Assembly (NCBI GenBank): GCA_017577575.1
Contig: PKRG01000007.1
Span: 1 to 64,000 of the forward strand
DNA: 64,000 nucleotides
Origin: Acidimicrobiia bacterium
GTDB taxonomy: Bacteria > Actinomycetota > Acidimicrobiia > Spongiisociales > ZC4RG35
Reading direction: 5' to 3'
Shown piece by piece: positions 24,400-33,078 of this stretch. The position numbers and the translations under genes are program-made. How positions within the stretch are numbered: the stretch's first letter is position 1; every line of letters starts with the position of its first letter. A model generated the notes under the pieces. The model saw nothing but the letters and a program-made list of their open reading frames with translations. It did not search any database and had not been told where the DNA came from.

Positions 24400-25764
24400 T
24401 TGGTCCAAGTACGACAACCCCAGGACCGATGGGGGGCGTTCGTCGACTTCCTGCGAGGTTCTGTACCGCAGAGCGCCTGGCAGACGTGGCTCAGCCGCAT
24501 CGGCTGCGATCGCGAGGGAGCCGACGACCTCGTCCTGTCGGTACCGAGCGAGTTCCACCTGCAGTGGATCCGCGAGAAACACCACGAGGTGATCCTGGCG
24601 GCGGCCGCCGCCGCCTACGGGTCTCAGGTGCGGGTCGAATATCGAGTCGCCGAGACCGCCCAGCCGCCGATGTTCCCCATCGACACGCCGGAACCCGAGC
24701 CGCCGCTCCCACCCGAGCCCGAGCCGGAAGCCCACCAGCCCGTCAGCCTGATGGGCCGTTACCGCTTCGACACCTTCGTGGTCGGACCTTCCAACCGTTT
24801 CGCCTACGCCGCGGCGATGGCCGTGGCCGAGCGCCCCGGCGTCAACTACAACCCGCTATTCATCTACGGCTCGGCGGGTCTGGGCAAGACCCATCTGCTC
24901 AACGCCGTCGGGCACCACTCCCGTGAGCTGTATCCCTACTTGTCGGTTCGCTACGTCACTTCCGAGAACTTCCTGAACGACTTCATCGAATGCATCCGGC
25001 GCAAGCGCGTCGACGACTTCAAGCAGCGTTTCCGGTCGGTGGACATCCTCCTGTTGGACGACGTCCAGTTCTTCGAGGGCAAGGAGCAGATCCTCGAGGA
25101 GTTCTTCCACACGTTCAACGACTTGCACGACGCCGGCAAGCAGATGGTGATCAGCTCCGATCGCCACCCCCGGCACCTGTCCACGCTCGAGGACCGGCTC
25201 CGCAGTCGGTTCGAATGGGGCCTCCTCACCGACATCCAGCCACCGGACGTGGAGACCCGCCTGGCCATCCTCCGGCGCAACGCCGAGCAAGCCCCCAAGC
25301 ACGTCCCGATCGACGTGTTGGAGTTCATCGCCGGCCTGGTCTCGGACAACATCCGCGAGCTCGAGGGGGCTCTGACGCGCGTGACCGCTTTCGCCACGCT
25401 CACCGACCGGGAGATCGACCTGGACATGGCCAAGCAGGTCCTCCAGGACCTACTGCCCGGTCACCATCCGAAGCAGCTCACGGCCGAAGAGATCATCCGC
25501 GCCACCGCCCAGGCCTTCGGGTTCTCCGTCGAGGAGGTGGTCGGCAAGAGCCGCCGCCAGCCACTCGTGCTTTGCCGGCAGGTGGCGATGTACCTGTGCC
25601 GCGACCTCACCGACCTGTCGCTGCCCAAGATCGGAGCGCACTTCGGTGGTCGCGACCACACGACGGTGATCCATTCCATCGAGAAGGTAACCACCCTGCT
25701 GCAGACCGATCGTGAGGTCTTCGACCAGGTGACCCGCCTTTCTCAACAGCTGCGGGGAACCTGA
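24400..25764 (+). CDS. dnaA: Chromosomal replication initiator DnaA
   Basis: It opens oriC and loads the helicase. The 454-residue protein has domain I (about 1-85, WGAFVDFLRGSVPQSAWQTWLS), a short acidic/proline-rich domain II, and the AAA+ domain III. Domain III contains Walker A YGSAGLGKTHLL and Walker B LLLDDVQFFEGKE. DNA-binding domain IV ends in GRDHTTVIHSIEKV, the DnaA signature. The start is TTG at 24400, placed 4 bases after a perfect AAGGAGG ribosome site. The frame is open 96 bases further up, but that part overlaps the DnaA boxes. Non-ATG starts are common for dnaA and keep its level low. Confidence 0.97.
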   Translation: MVQVRQPQDRWGAFVDFLRGSVPQSAWQTWLSRIGCDREGADDLVLSVPSEFHLQWIREKHHEVILAAAAAAYGSQVRVEYRVAETAQPPMFPIDTPEPEPPLPPEPEPEAHQPVSLMGRYRFDTFVVGPSNRFAYAAAMAVAERPGVNYNPLFIYGSAGLGKTHLLNAVGHHSRELYPYLSVRYVTSENFLNDFIECIRRKRVDDFKQRFRSVDILLLDDVQFFEGKEQILEEFFHTFNDLHDAGKQMVISSDRHPRHLSTLEDRLRSRFEWGLLTDIQPPDVETRLAILRRNAEQAPKHVPIDVLEFIAGLVSDNIRELEGALTRVTAFATLTDREIDLDMAKQVLQDLLPGHHPKQLTAEEIIRATAQAFGFSVEEVVGKSRRQPLVLCRQVAMYLCRDLTDLSLPKIGAHFGGRDHTTVIHSIEKVTTLLQTDREVFDQVTRLSQQLRGT

Positions 25765-25979
25765 CAGATGGGGGCTGTTGAAATCGCGGCGTATGTCCAC
25801 AGCTGCCGGGTACACGAGAAATGCCATGTGGATGCCGCCCCGGTTCTCCACAGCCCGCTTCTGAGCGGAAACGGCCTGGTTGAGCGGATGTTCTACGATC
25901 ATCCACAATCCACAGGCCCTACTACGGCTACGAACTCCGAAATATCAATCGAGTAGGAAGAGAAGAAGGGAAAACCCCT
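25765..25979. other. oriC: Proposed chromosomal replication origin oriC (dnaA-dnaN intergenic)
   Basis: Five DnaA-box-like 9-mers lie within 122 bases: ATGTCCACA (25793-25801), reverse GCATCCACA (25827-25835), TTCTCCACA (25844-25852), TCATCCACA (25899-25907) and CAATCCACA (25906-25914). The first, third and fourth differ by one base from TTGTCCACA or TTATCCACA. A comparatively AT-rich stretch (about 25930-25960, AATATCAATC) follows the boxes and may be the unwinding element. Genes on the left run mainly leftward and core genes on the right run rightward, as expected for an origin. Confidence 0.85.
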
Positions 25980-27062
25980 GTGAGAATCCGAGCAGAGCGG
26001 GACGACCTAGCCGACATCTTCAGCCGGGCCAACAGGGCCATCGGTGCCCGCACCGCCATACCTGTGCTCCAGGGGCTCTTGTGCGAGGTGTCCGGATCGA
26101 ATCTGTGGGTCACCGGCACCGACCACGAGATGACCGTCCGTGCCTCCATGGAAGTCGAGGTGATGGAGGAGGGTCGGGTGGTGATCCCCGGCCGCCTGCT
26201 GGCCGACGCCGTTCGCCGGATGCCGGCAGGTCAGGTGACGATCGGAACCTCCGACGGGGAAGTCGAGATCGTCGGCCGGGGCCCTCGCTTTTCGATCCGT
26301 CCGCTCAACACCGAGGACTTCCCCGAGATCGCCGAGAGCACCGGTGAGGGAGTCGAAGTGGACGGCGAGGAACTGGCCGCAGCCATCAACCAGGTGGTGG
26401 TGGCGGCCTCGACCGACACGGCCCGTCCCATCCTCACCGGGGTCCTGTTCGAGTCGTCGGAGGAAGGGCTGCGGTTGGTGGCGACCGACTCGTATCGGTT
26501 GGCGGTGAGGGATCTCGCCGGCGTGGGGTTGGAGGGAACCGGGTTGGTGCCGGCCCGGGGTCTGCGGGAGCTGCCCAGGACCATCGGAGCGGCCAAGATC
26601 ACGGCGAGGCTGGGGGAGCGGGAGGCCGTGTTCAGCTCGGAGCGGGGGACGCTCCGCCTGCGGCTCATCGAGGGCTCGTTCCCCAAGTACCGGTCGCTCG
26701 TGCCCGAGAGCTACCCCAACCAGGTGATCATCAAGAAAGAAGACGTCCTCGAGGCGCTGGGTCGCGTGTCGCTCGTCGCCGAAGACCACATCCCGGTGAG
26801 GCTGAAGCTCTCCGACGGGGGAGTGGACGTGACCGTCACGCGTCAGGACGTCGGCGGGGAGACGGAGCACATCGCCGGCGTCTACACCGGTGAGCAAGAA
26901 GAGGTCACGGTCGCCTTCAACCCCCGCTACCTGGCGGACGGGGTCGGGGCAGTGGAAGGCGAGGACGTCCGGATCCAGGTGATCGACGGTGTCCGGCCGA
27001 GCGTGGTCGACGGAGGCGACGGCTCCAACTTCATCTATCTCCTCATGCCGGTTCGCATCTAG
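25980..27062 (+). CDS. dnaN: DNA polymerase III beta subunit (sliding clamp)
   Basis: The ring-shaped clamp that tethers DNA polymerase III. The 360-residue protein has three clamp domains. Visible family blocks are VLQGLLCEV, ATDSYRLAVRD and EGSFPKYRSLVP. It ends in FIYLLMPVRI, matching the usual ...LMPMR(L/I/V) C-terminus that forms part of the partner-binding pocket. Start GTG at 25980. It directly follows oriC and is 6 bases before recF. Confidence 0.97.
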   Translation: MRIRAERDDLADIFSRANRAIGARTAIPVLQGLLCEVSGSNLWVTGTDHEMTVRASMEVEVMEEGRVVIPGRLLADAVRRMPAGQVTIGTSDGEVEIVGRGPRFSIRPLNTEDFPEIAESTGEGVEVDGEELAAAINQVVVAASTDTARPILTGVLFESSEEGLRLVATDSYRLAVRDLAGVGLEGTGLVPARGLRELPRTIGAAKITARLGEREAVFSSERGTLRLRLIEGSFPKYRSLVPESYPNQVIIKKEDVLEALGRVSLVAEDHIPVRLKLSDGGVDVTVTRQDVGGETEHIAGVYTGEQEEVTVAFNPRYLADGVGAVEGEDVRIQVIDGVRPSVVDGGDGSNFIYLLMPVRI

Positions 27063-27068
27063 ACGGCC

Positions 27069-28175
27069 GTGCATGTCGCTTGGCTGGAACTGACCGATTT
27101 CCGCTCCTATCGCCGTCTCGAATGGCGCCCGGACCCGGGCGTGAACCTGCTCATCGGCCCCAACGGCGCCGGGAAGACCAACGCCCTCGAGGCGGTGGGA
27201 TACCTGGCGACCCTCCGCTCTTTCCGGGGAGTCGGTGACGAGGCACTGGTCAACGACGAGGCCGAGCGCGCCTACGTGAGGGGTGGGGTCGACCGGGGAG
27301 GCGATCGGGGAGAGGCCCTGATCGAGGTGGAGGTGCCCCGCCGCGGGCCCCGGCGGGCGCAGCTGGATCGCCAGCGTCTCCGCCGGATCTCCGATTTGGT
27401 GGAGATCATCCGGGTGGTCACCTTCCTCCCGGAGGACCTCGACCTCGTCAAGCGGGGACCTGCCCGTCGGCGCGACCTCCTGGATGAAGCCGCCGTCCAG
27501 CTCCGGCCGGCCGCGGCCTTGGACTTCGCCGAATACGACCGGGCCGTCCGCCAGCGCAATGCCTTCTTGAAGATGGGAGCTCCCGACGAAGTCACACTCT
27601 CGGTGTGGGACGAGAGGATGTCCCAGGCGGGCGGCAAGGTGATGGCGAGGAGGGCAGCGGTGATGACAGAGCTCGCCCCATACATGGAAGACGCATACCG
27701 GGCCATCAGCGGCTCGTCGTCGATTCTCGCCTTCTCGTACTCCAGCGAATGGGGTGGCTCCCCCGACCCCACGATCGGCGCCGCCGAGCACGCCCGCGTC
27801 CTGGCTGAGGCGATCGCCGCCAGCCGGCGCCAGGACATGGAGAGGAGGGTGTCGACGGTGGGCCCCCACCGCGACGACCCCGCACTGCTCCTCGACGGCC
27901 ACGACGTCCGGGTCCACGGGTCCCAAGGAGAGCAGCGCAGCACCGCCCTGGCGGTGCGACTCGCCGTCCATCGGGCGGTCACCGAGCGCACCGGCGCGCC
28001 TCCCCTGCTCCTGTTGGACGACGTGTTCAGCGAGTTGGACGAGGGCCGGGCCGAGCGGCTGGCAGCGGCCTTGCCCCCCGCCCAAACTCTCATCTCGTCG
28101 GCCCGGCCGGAAGACGTCCCCATCCGCGGCCGCCGCTGGGACGTCAGCGACGGCAAGCTCGAGGAGGCGTCGTGA
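27069..28175 (+). CDS. recF: Recombination mediator RecF
   Basis: An SMC-like ATPase that loads RecA at gaps. The 368-residue protein begins LELTDFRSYRRLEW, then Walker A LIGPNGAGKTNALEA (about residues 29-43). The signature segment is HGSQGEQRSTALAVRLA, and Walker B is LLLLDDVFSELDEGR. Start GTG at 27069. The stop overlaps the start of the DciA-type gene (GTGA). Confidence 0.96.
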   Translation: MHVAWLELTDFRSYRRLEWRPDPGVNLLIGPNGAGKTNALEAVGYLATLRSFRGVGDEALVNDEAERAYVRGGVDRGGDRGEALIEVEVPRRGPRRAQLDRQRLRRISDLVEIIRVVTFLPEDLDLVKRGPARRRDLLDEAAVQLRPAAALDFAEYDRAVRQRNAFLKMGAPDEVTLSVWDERMSQAGGKVMARRAAVMTELAPYMEDAYRAISGSSSILAFSYSSEWGGSPDPTIGAAEHARVLAEAIAASRRQDMERRVSTVGPHRDDPALLLDGHDVRVHGSQGEQRSTALAVRLAVHRAVTERTGAPPLLLLDDVFSELDEGRAERLAAALPPAQTLISSARPEDVPIRGRRWDVSDGKLEEAS

Positions 28176-28537
28176 TACCGCTCGAGGAAGCCCTGGAGGC
28201 GACCCTCCGGCGACTGGGGCTCGCCGAGCCGTTGGTGATGATGACGATCGCCCGGGATTGGGAACGGATCGCCGGGCCGCGGTGGGCCGAGCAGGCGACG
28301 CCGATCTACTTGCGGGAGGGCACTCTGGTCGTGGAGGCGAAGGACCGGCGGGGCGTGGGGTTCCTGCGCTATGCAGTGGCGGAATTGAGGCAGCGGCTCG
28401 TAGACGAATTCGGGGCGGATACGATCAAAGGAGTGGAGCTGCGCCCGCCCTCCCGCCGTGCGGAAACGCCAGCGCTGAGCAGAGAAAGCCCGGCGCAGGC
28501 CGGCACAGAGCTTGGGAAACAGCCGCCGTTCCGGTAG
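28172..28537 (+). CDS. dciA: DciA-type (DUF721) replication protein
   Basis: A 121-residue protein of the DUF721/DciA family, which replaces DnaC/DnaI as helicase operator in most bacteria. The conserved core is WERIAGPRWAEQATPIYLREGTLVVEAKDRRGVGFLRYAVAELRQRL (about 30-77). The C-terminal third is polar and likely disordered. The GTG start overlaps the recF stop. The place between recF and gyrB is that of Rv0004, the mycobacterial DciA. Confidence 0.9.
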   Translation: MIPLEEALEATLRRLGLAEPLVMMTIARDWERIAGPRWAEQATPIYLREGTLVVEAKDRRGVGFLRYAVAELRQRLVDEFGADTIKGVELRPPSRRAETPALSRESPAQAGTELGKQPPFR

Positions 28538-28553
28538 ACTTACACGAGTGTAA
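28512..28553 (+). promoter_or_regulatory. gyrB promoter with palindromic operator-like site
   Basis: TTGGGA (28512-28517), a 17-base spacer and TAGACT (28535-28540) form a sigma-70-type promoter. The inverted repeat TTACAC-GA-GTGTAA (28540-28553) covers the expected start of transcription near 28547. A 7-base-pair hairpin (CGCAGGC / GCCTGCG, 28565-28584) follows in the leader, before the ribosome site AAGGAG. No regulator is assigned. Confidence 0.55.
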
Positions 28554-28617
28554 ATCTCTCCTCCCGCAGGCTGGTCTGCCTGCGCCCGCCAGGTCCCCGA
28601 ATCCCTGAAGGAGTGTT

Positions 28618-30528
28618 GTGACGGCCACGCGCGACACGTATGCAGCGAAAGACATCACCGTCCTCGAAGGCCTCGAGGCCGTCCGGCTCCGCCCGGGCAT
28701 GTACATCGGCTCCACCGGTCCGCGGGGTCTCCACCACCTCATCTGGGAGGTCGTGGACAACTCTGTGGATGAGGCCATGGCGGGCTACGCCAGCCGCATC
28801 GAGGTGACGCTGCGCGCCGATGGGGGAGTGACCGTCGTCGACAACGGACGTGGCATCCCTGTGGACAAGGTGGAAAAGACGGGCCTGTCCGGTCTCACCA
28901 CGGTCCTCACCACGCTCCACGCCGGCGGCAAGTTCTCGGAGGGTGCCTACACGGTCTCCGGTGGCCTCCATGGCGTGGGTGTCTCGGTGGTCAACGCCCT
29001 GTCCGAGCGCCTGGAAGCGGAGGTGCGCCGCGACGGCTACGTGTGGACCCAGAGCTTCCGCCGCGGGGTACCCGACACGAAAAACCCCAAGAAGGGCGCC
29101 AAGGTCAAGAAGACCGGCACCACGATCACTTTCTGGCCCGATCCCGAGATCTTCACCGAGGGTGTCGAGTTCGACTACGAGACGGTGTCCGCCCGGCTGC
29201 GGGAGATGGCTTTCCTCAACCGTGGGCTCGAGATCATCCTCCACGACGAACGTGGCGACGACACCGTCACCCAGACCTTCCACTACAAGGGCGGCCTGAT
29301 CGACTTCGTGAAGCACCTCAACTCCAAGCGGGAGGTGCTCCATCCCCACATCATCGACATCGTCGACACCAACACCGAGGCCGAGGTCGAGGTGGCGATG
29401 CAATGGACCACCTCGTACAACGAGTCGGTCCTGTCGTTCGCCAACACCATCAACACCCACGAAGGCGGCACCCACGAAGAGGGATTCCGCAAGGCGCTGA
29501 CGAAGGCGATCAACGACTTCGCCCGCGCCAAGAACCTGCTCAAGGAGAAGGACCCGAATCTCACAGGCGAGGACGTCCGCGAGGGCCTGACGGCCGTGGT
29601 CTCGGTTCGGGTCCGCAACCCCCAGTTCGAAGGTCAGACGAAGACCAAGCTCGGCAACACCGAGATCCGGTCCTACGTCGAGAAGGTCCTCAACCGGCGC
29701 CTGCCGGAGTGGCTGGAGCGGTACAGCCCGGAGGCGCGGCGCATCGTCGAGAAGTCCATCAACGCCGCCAAGGCCCGTGAGGCGGCTCGCAAGGCCCGGG
29801 AGCTGACGAGGCGCAAATCGGGCCTCGAGTCGGGCGGCCTCCCCGACAAGCTGGCCGACTGCTCGTCCCGGGACCCGGGTGAGTCGGAGCTGTTCATCGT
29901 GGAGGGGAACTCGGCGGCCGGCCCCGCCAAGCAGGCCCGCGACTCCAACACGCAGGCGATCCTTCCGATCCGAGGCAAGATCCTCAACGTCGAGAAGGCG
30001 CGGCTGGCCAAGGCCCTCCAGAACGCCGAGGTGCAGGACATCATCACCGCCCTGGGCACGGGCATCGGCGACGACTTCGACATCTCCAAGGCCCGTTACC
30101 ACAAGGTGGTGCTGCTGGCCGACGCCGACGTCGACGGCGCTCACATACGCACCCTGTTGCTGACGTTGTTCTTCCGCCACATGCGGGGGCTGATCGAGGC
30201 CGGCTACATCTACATCGCCCAGCCGCCTCTCTACCGGGTCAAGGTGGGCTCGAAGGTCCACTACCTGCGCGATGACGCCGCCTTGCGGGAGTTCCAGAAG
30301 GAGCACCCCAAGGTCAAGCCGACCCGATTCAAGGGCCTCGGCGAGATGAACCCGAAAGAGCTGTGGGAGACCACGATGAACCCCGAGACCCGGACCCTCC
30401 TGCGGGTGGACATGGAAGACGCCGCCCGGGCCGAGGAGGTGTTCTCGATCCTCATGGGTGACGTGGTGGCCGACCGCAAGGCGTTCATCCAGCAGAACGC
30501 CTCCGACGTGCGCTTCCTCGACATATGA
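28618..30528 (+). CDS. gyrB: DNA gyrase subunit B
   Basis: The ATPase half of gyrase, which introduces negative supercoils. The 636-residue protein has the GHKL ATPase (EVVDNSVDEAMAG, VDNGRGIPV, GGLHGVGVSVVNALS), the transducer with QTKTKLGN, and a TOPRIM domain (LFIVEGNSAAG about 425-435; LADADVDGAHIRTLLL). The C-terminal part contains PTRFKGLGEMNP. The metal-site motif EGDSAGG reads E429-G-N-S-A-A-G, with Asn in place of the Asp that corresponds to E. coli GyrB D426. Start GTG at 28618 after AAGGAG. gyrA follows 42 bases later. Confidence 0.97.
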   Translation: MTATRDTYAAKDITVLEGLEAVRLRPGMYIGSTGPRGLHHLIWEVVDNSVDEAMAGYASRIEVTLRADGGVTVVDNGRGIPVDKVEKTGLSGLTTVLTTLHAGGKFSEGAYTVSGGLHGVGVSVVNALSERLEAEVRRDGYVWTQSFRRGVPDTKNPKKGAKVKKTGTTITFWPDPEIFTEGVEFDYETVSARLREMAFLNRGLEIILHDERGDDTVTQTFHYKGGLIDFVKHLNSKREVLHPHIIDIVDTNTEAEVEVAMQWTTSYNESVLSFANTINTHEGGTHEEGFRKALTKAINDFARAKNLLKEKDPNLTGEDVREGLTAVVSVRVRNPQFEGQTKTKLGNTEIRSYVEKVLNRRLPEWLERYSPEARRIVEKSINAAKAREAARKARELTRRKSGLESGGLPDKLADCSSRDPGESELFIVEGNSAAGPAKQARDSNTQAILPIRGKILNVEKARLAKALQNAEVQDIITALGTGIGDDFDISKARYHKVVLLADADVDGAHIRTLLLTLFFRHMRGLIEAGYIYIAQPPLYRVKVGSKVHYLRDDAALREFQKEHPKVKPTRFKGLGEMNPKELWETTMNPETRTLLRVDMEDAARAEEVFSILMGDVVADRKAFIQQNASDVRFLDI

Positions 30529-30570
30529 GCCCGGCGCGCCGTTCCCCGATCTCCGCCTGAGAAAACACCC

Positions 30571-33000
30571 ATGACGACTGAAAACCAGAACTACCCGCAT
30601 CTCGAGATCGTCGAGGAGATGGAGCAGAGCTTCATCGACTACGCGATGTCGGTGATCGTCTCCCGCGCCCTCCCCGACGTCCGCGACGGTCTCAAGCCGG
30701 TGCAGCGCCGGATCATCTACTCGATGTACGAGAACAACATCGGGCCTACCACCGCCCACCGCAAGTGCTCGAAGGTGGTGGGTGACGTGATGGGCAACTA
30801 CCACCCGCACGGCGACCAGGCGATCTACGACGCCCTCGTGCGGATGGGCCAGGACTTCTCGATGCGGCACCTGCTGATCGACCCGCAGGGGAACTTCGGC
30901 ACCCCCGACGACCCCCCGGGAGCGCCCCGCTACACCGAGTGCCGCCTCACGCCGCTGGCCATGCAGCTCCTCGAGGGCATCCGCGAGGACACCGTCGACT
31001 TCGAGGACAACTACTCGGGCGAGATGCAGCAGCCCACCGTGCTGCCGGCCCGGTTCCCCAACCTGTTGGTCAACGGCAGCCAGGGCATCGCGGTGGGGAT
31101 GGCCACCAACATCCCGCCCCACAACCTGGGCGAGGTGATCGACGCCTGCCTCCACATGCTCGACCATCCCGACGCCACGGTCGAGGACGTGATGAAGTTC
31201 ATCCAGGGCCCCGACTTCCCGACCGGCGGCTACCTGGTCGGCAAGGCGGGGATCCGGGAGGCTCTCAGCACCGGACGCGGCAGCGTCAAGGTCCGGGCGG
31301 TGTGCGACGTGCAGGAGATCCGCAAGGGCCGCACCGCCATCGTGGTCACCGAGCTGCCCTACCAGGTGTCGATCGAGCGGATCGTCTCCAAGATCAAAGA
31401 GCTGGTCGAGACGAAGCGCCTGACCGGGATCGCCGAGGTCCGCAACGAGTCCTCCGACCGGGTCGGCACCCGGCTGGTCATCGAGCTGAAGCAGGGCGCC
31501 GTGCCCCAGGTGATCCTGAACCAGCTCTACAAGAACACGCCGCTTCAGGACACCTTCGGTTACAACATGGTGGCGCTGGTCGACGGCGTGCCCCGCACGC
31601 TGAACGTGGCCGAGATGATCGGCTACTACCTCGACCACCAGATGGAGGTCATCGAGCGCCGGACCCGCTTCCGCCTCGACGAAGCCGAGAAGCGGGCCCA
31701 CATCCTCGAGGGCCTCATCGTCGCCGTCGACAACATCGACGAGGTCATCCGCATCATCCGCGGGTCGGCCGACACCGGGGCTGCCCGCACCGCCTTGATG
31801 GAGCGGTTCGAGCTGACCGAGGTGCAGGCAAATGCCATCCTCGACATGCCGCTGCGCCGCCTCACCGCCCTCGAGGTCGACAAGCTCCGCACCGAGCTGG
31901 CCGAGCTGCAGGCCCTGATCGCCGAGCTGAAGGCGATCCTCGCCGACCCGGCCAAGCGGCGGGAGATCATCAAGCAGGAGCTGGGTGAGATCAAGGAGAA
32001 GTTCGCCGATCCCCGCCGGTCGGTGATCGTGCCCGACGACGGGGAGATGTCCCTCGAGGATCTGATCGCCGACGACGAGCTGATCATCACCGTCTCCCGG
32101 TCGGGCTACGTCAAGTCGGTGCCGGCCAACACCTATCGCACCCAGGGCCGCGGCGGACGCGGTGTCCGCGCCGCCGACCTCCCCGAGGACGACGTCATCG
32201 CCCACCTGGTGCACACGACGGCCCACGCCTACCTGCTGTTCTTCACCAACACCGGCATGGTCCACCGGATCCGGGCGCACGAGATCCCCCGCCAGGGGCG
32301 GACCGCCAAGGGGGTGCTGGCCCAGTCGGTGCTGCCGCTCGGCCCGGAGGAGCGGATCGAGTCGGTGATCGACACCCGCGACTACGAGACCAACCGGTAC
32401 CTGGTGATGGTGACCCGCCACGGCCAGGTGAAGAAGACCGAGTTCAAGGAGTACGACTCCAAGTACCAGAGCCTGATCGCCATCAAGCTGGTCGACGGCG
32501 ACGAGCTCGTATCGGTCCGCACTACCAACGGCGAGAACGACATCCTCATCTTCACCAAGGACGGGATGGGCATCCGCTTCCCGGAGTCTGACCTGCGGCC
32601 GATGGGACGCGCCACCCAGGGCGTGCGGGGAATCAAGCTGCGGGAAGGCGACTATGTGGTCTCCGCCACCTCGTCGGTGGACGGCGACGAGATCCTGCTC
32701 CTCACGTCTTCCGGATACGGCAAGCGGACCAAGCTGTCCGAGTTCCGGGCGCAGGCCCGCGGGGGCATGGGCGTGAAGGCATTCAAGCTGACCCGGGCGC
32801 GGGGCACCCTGGTCGGCGCCGCCGCGGTGTCACCGGGCGACCAGGCCTTCCTGGTCACCTCCAGCGGCGTGGCCATGCGGACGTCGGTGGACTCGATCAG
32901 CCGTCAGAAGCGGGATTCGACCGGCGTGAAGGTGATCAACGTGGGCGACGCCACCCTGGCGGCCTTCACCGTCATCGGAAACGGAGACAACGGGGAGTAA
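30571..33000 (+). CDS. gyrA: DNA gyrase subunit A
   Basis: The DNA-cleaving half of gyrase. The 809-residue protein has the catalytic Tyr121 in PRYTECRL and the isoleucine-wedge region VGMATNIPPHNL. In the C-terminal beta-pinwheel it has a GyrA box QGRGGRG, which marks it as gyrase rather than topoisomerase IV. In the quinolone-resistance region the residue at position 83 is Gln (HPHGDQAIYD), whereas E. coli has Ser and mycobacteria Ala. Asp87 is kept. No intein is present. Start ATG at 30571. Confidence 0.97.
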   Translation: MTTENQNYPHLEIVEEMEQSFIDYAMSVIVSRALPDVRDGLKPVQRRIIYSMYENNIGPTTAHRKCSKVVGDVMGNYHPHGDQAIYDALVRMGQDFSMRHLLIDPQGNFGTPDDPPGAPRYTECRLTPLAMQLLEGIREDTVDFEDNYSGEMQQPTVLPARFPNLLVNGSQGIAVGMATNIPPHNLGEVIDACLHMLDHPDATVEDVMKFIQGPDFPTGGYLVGKAGIREALSTGRGSVKVRAVCDVQEIRKGRTAIVVTELPYQVSIERIVSKIKELVETKRLTGIAEVRNESSDRVGTRLVIELKQGAVPQVILNQLYKNTPLQDTFGYNMVALVDGVPRTLNVAEMIGYYLDHQMEVIERRTRFRLDEAEKRAHILEGLIVAVDNIDEVIRIIRGSADTGAARTALMERFELTEVQANAILDMPLRRLTALEVDKLRTELAELQALIAELKAILADPAKRREIIKQELGEIKEKFADPRRSVIVPDDGEMSLEDLIADDELIITVSRSGYVKSVPANTYRTQGRGGRGVRAADLPEDDVIAHLVHTTAHAYLLFFTNTGMVHRIRAHEIPRQGRTAKGVLAQSVLPLGPEERIESVIDTRDYETNRYLVMVTRHGQVKKTEFKEYDSKYQSLIAIKLVDGDELVSVRTTNGENDILIFTKDGMGIRFPESDLRPMGRATQGVRGIKLREGDYVVSATSSVDGDEILLLTSSGYGKRTKLSEFRAQARGGMGVKAFKLTRARGTLVGAAAVSPGDQAFLVTSSGVAMRTSVDSISRQKRDSTGVKVINVGDATLAAFTVIGNGDNGE

Positions 33001-33078
33001 CCTCGAGGGGAACCTCGATCCGCTGGCAGTCGTTGGTCTAGTGGAGGCCTTCCCCATACACTGCCAGGAAGGATTCCT

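Noticed and set aside
26007..28085. A 692-codon open frame antisense to dnaN and recF
   Set aside because: Same shadow effect; both sense genes are unmistakable.
28752..28772. DnaA-box-like TGTGGATGA and GTGGACAAC in early gyrB
   Set aside because: They encode the invariant GyrB motif VVDNSVDEA, so the match is explained by protein conservation.
28540..32421. A 1293-codon open frame antisense to gyrB and gyrA
   Set aside because: GC-rich coding DNA leaves long open antisense frames. It has no family pattern, is low-complexity His/Asp/Leu-rich, and lies wholly opposite two certain genes.
30571..33000. Topoisomerase IV ParC instead of GyrA
   Set aside because: A GyrA box (QGRGGRG) is present and the gene follows gyrB at the origin.
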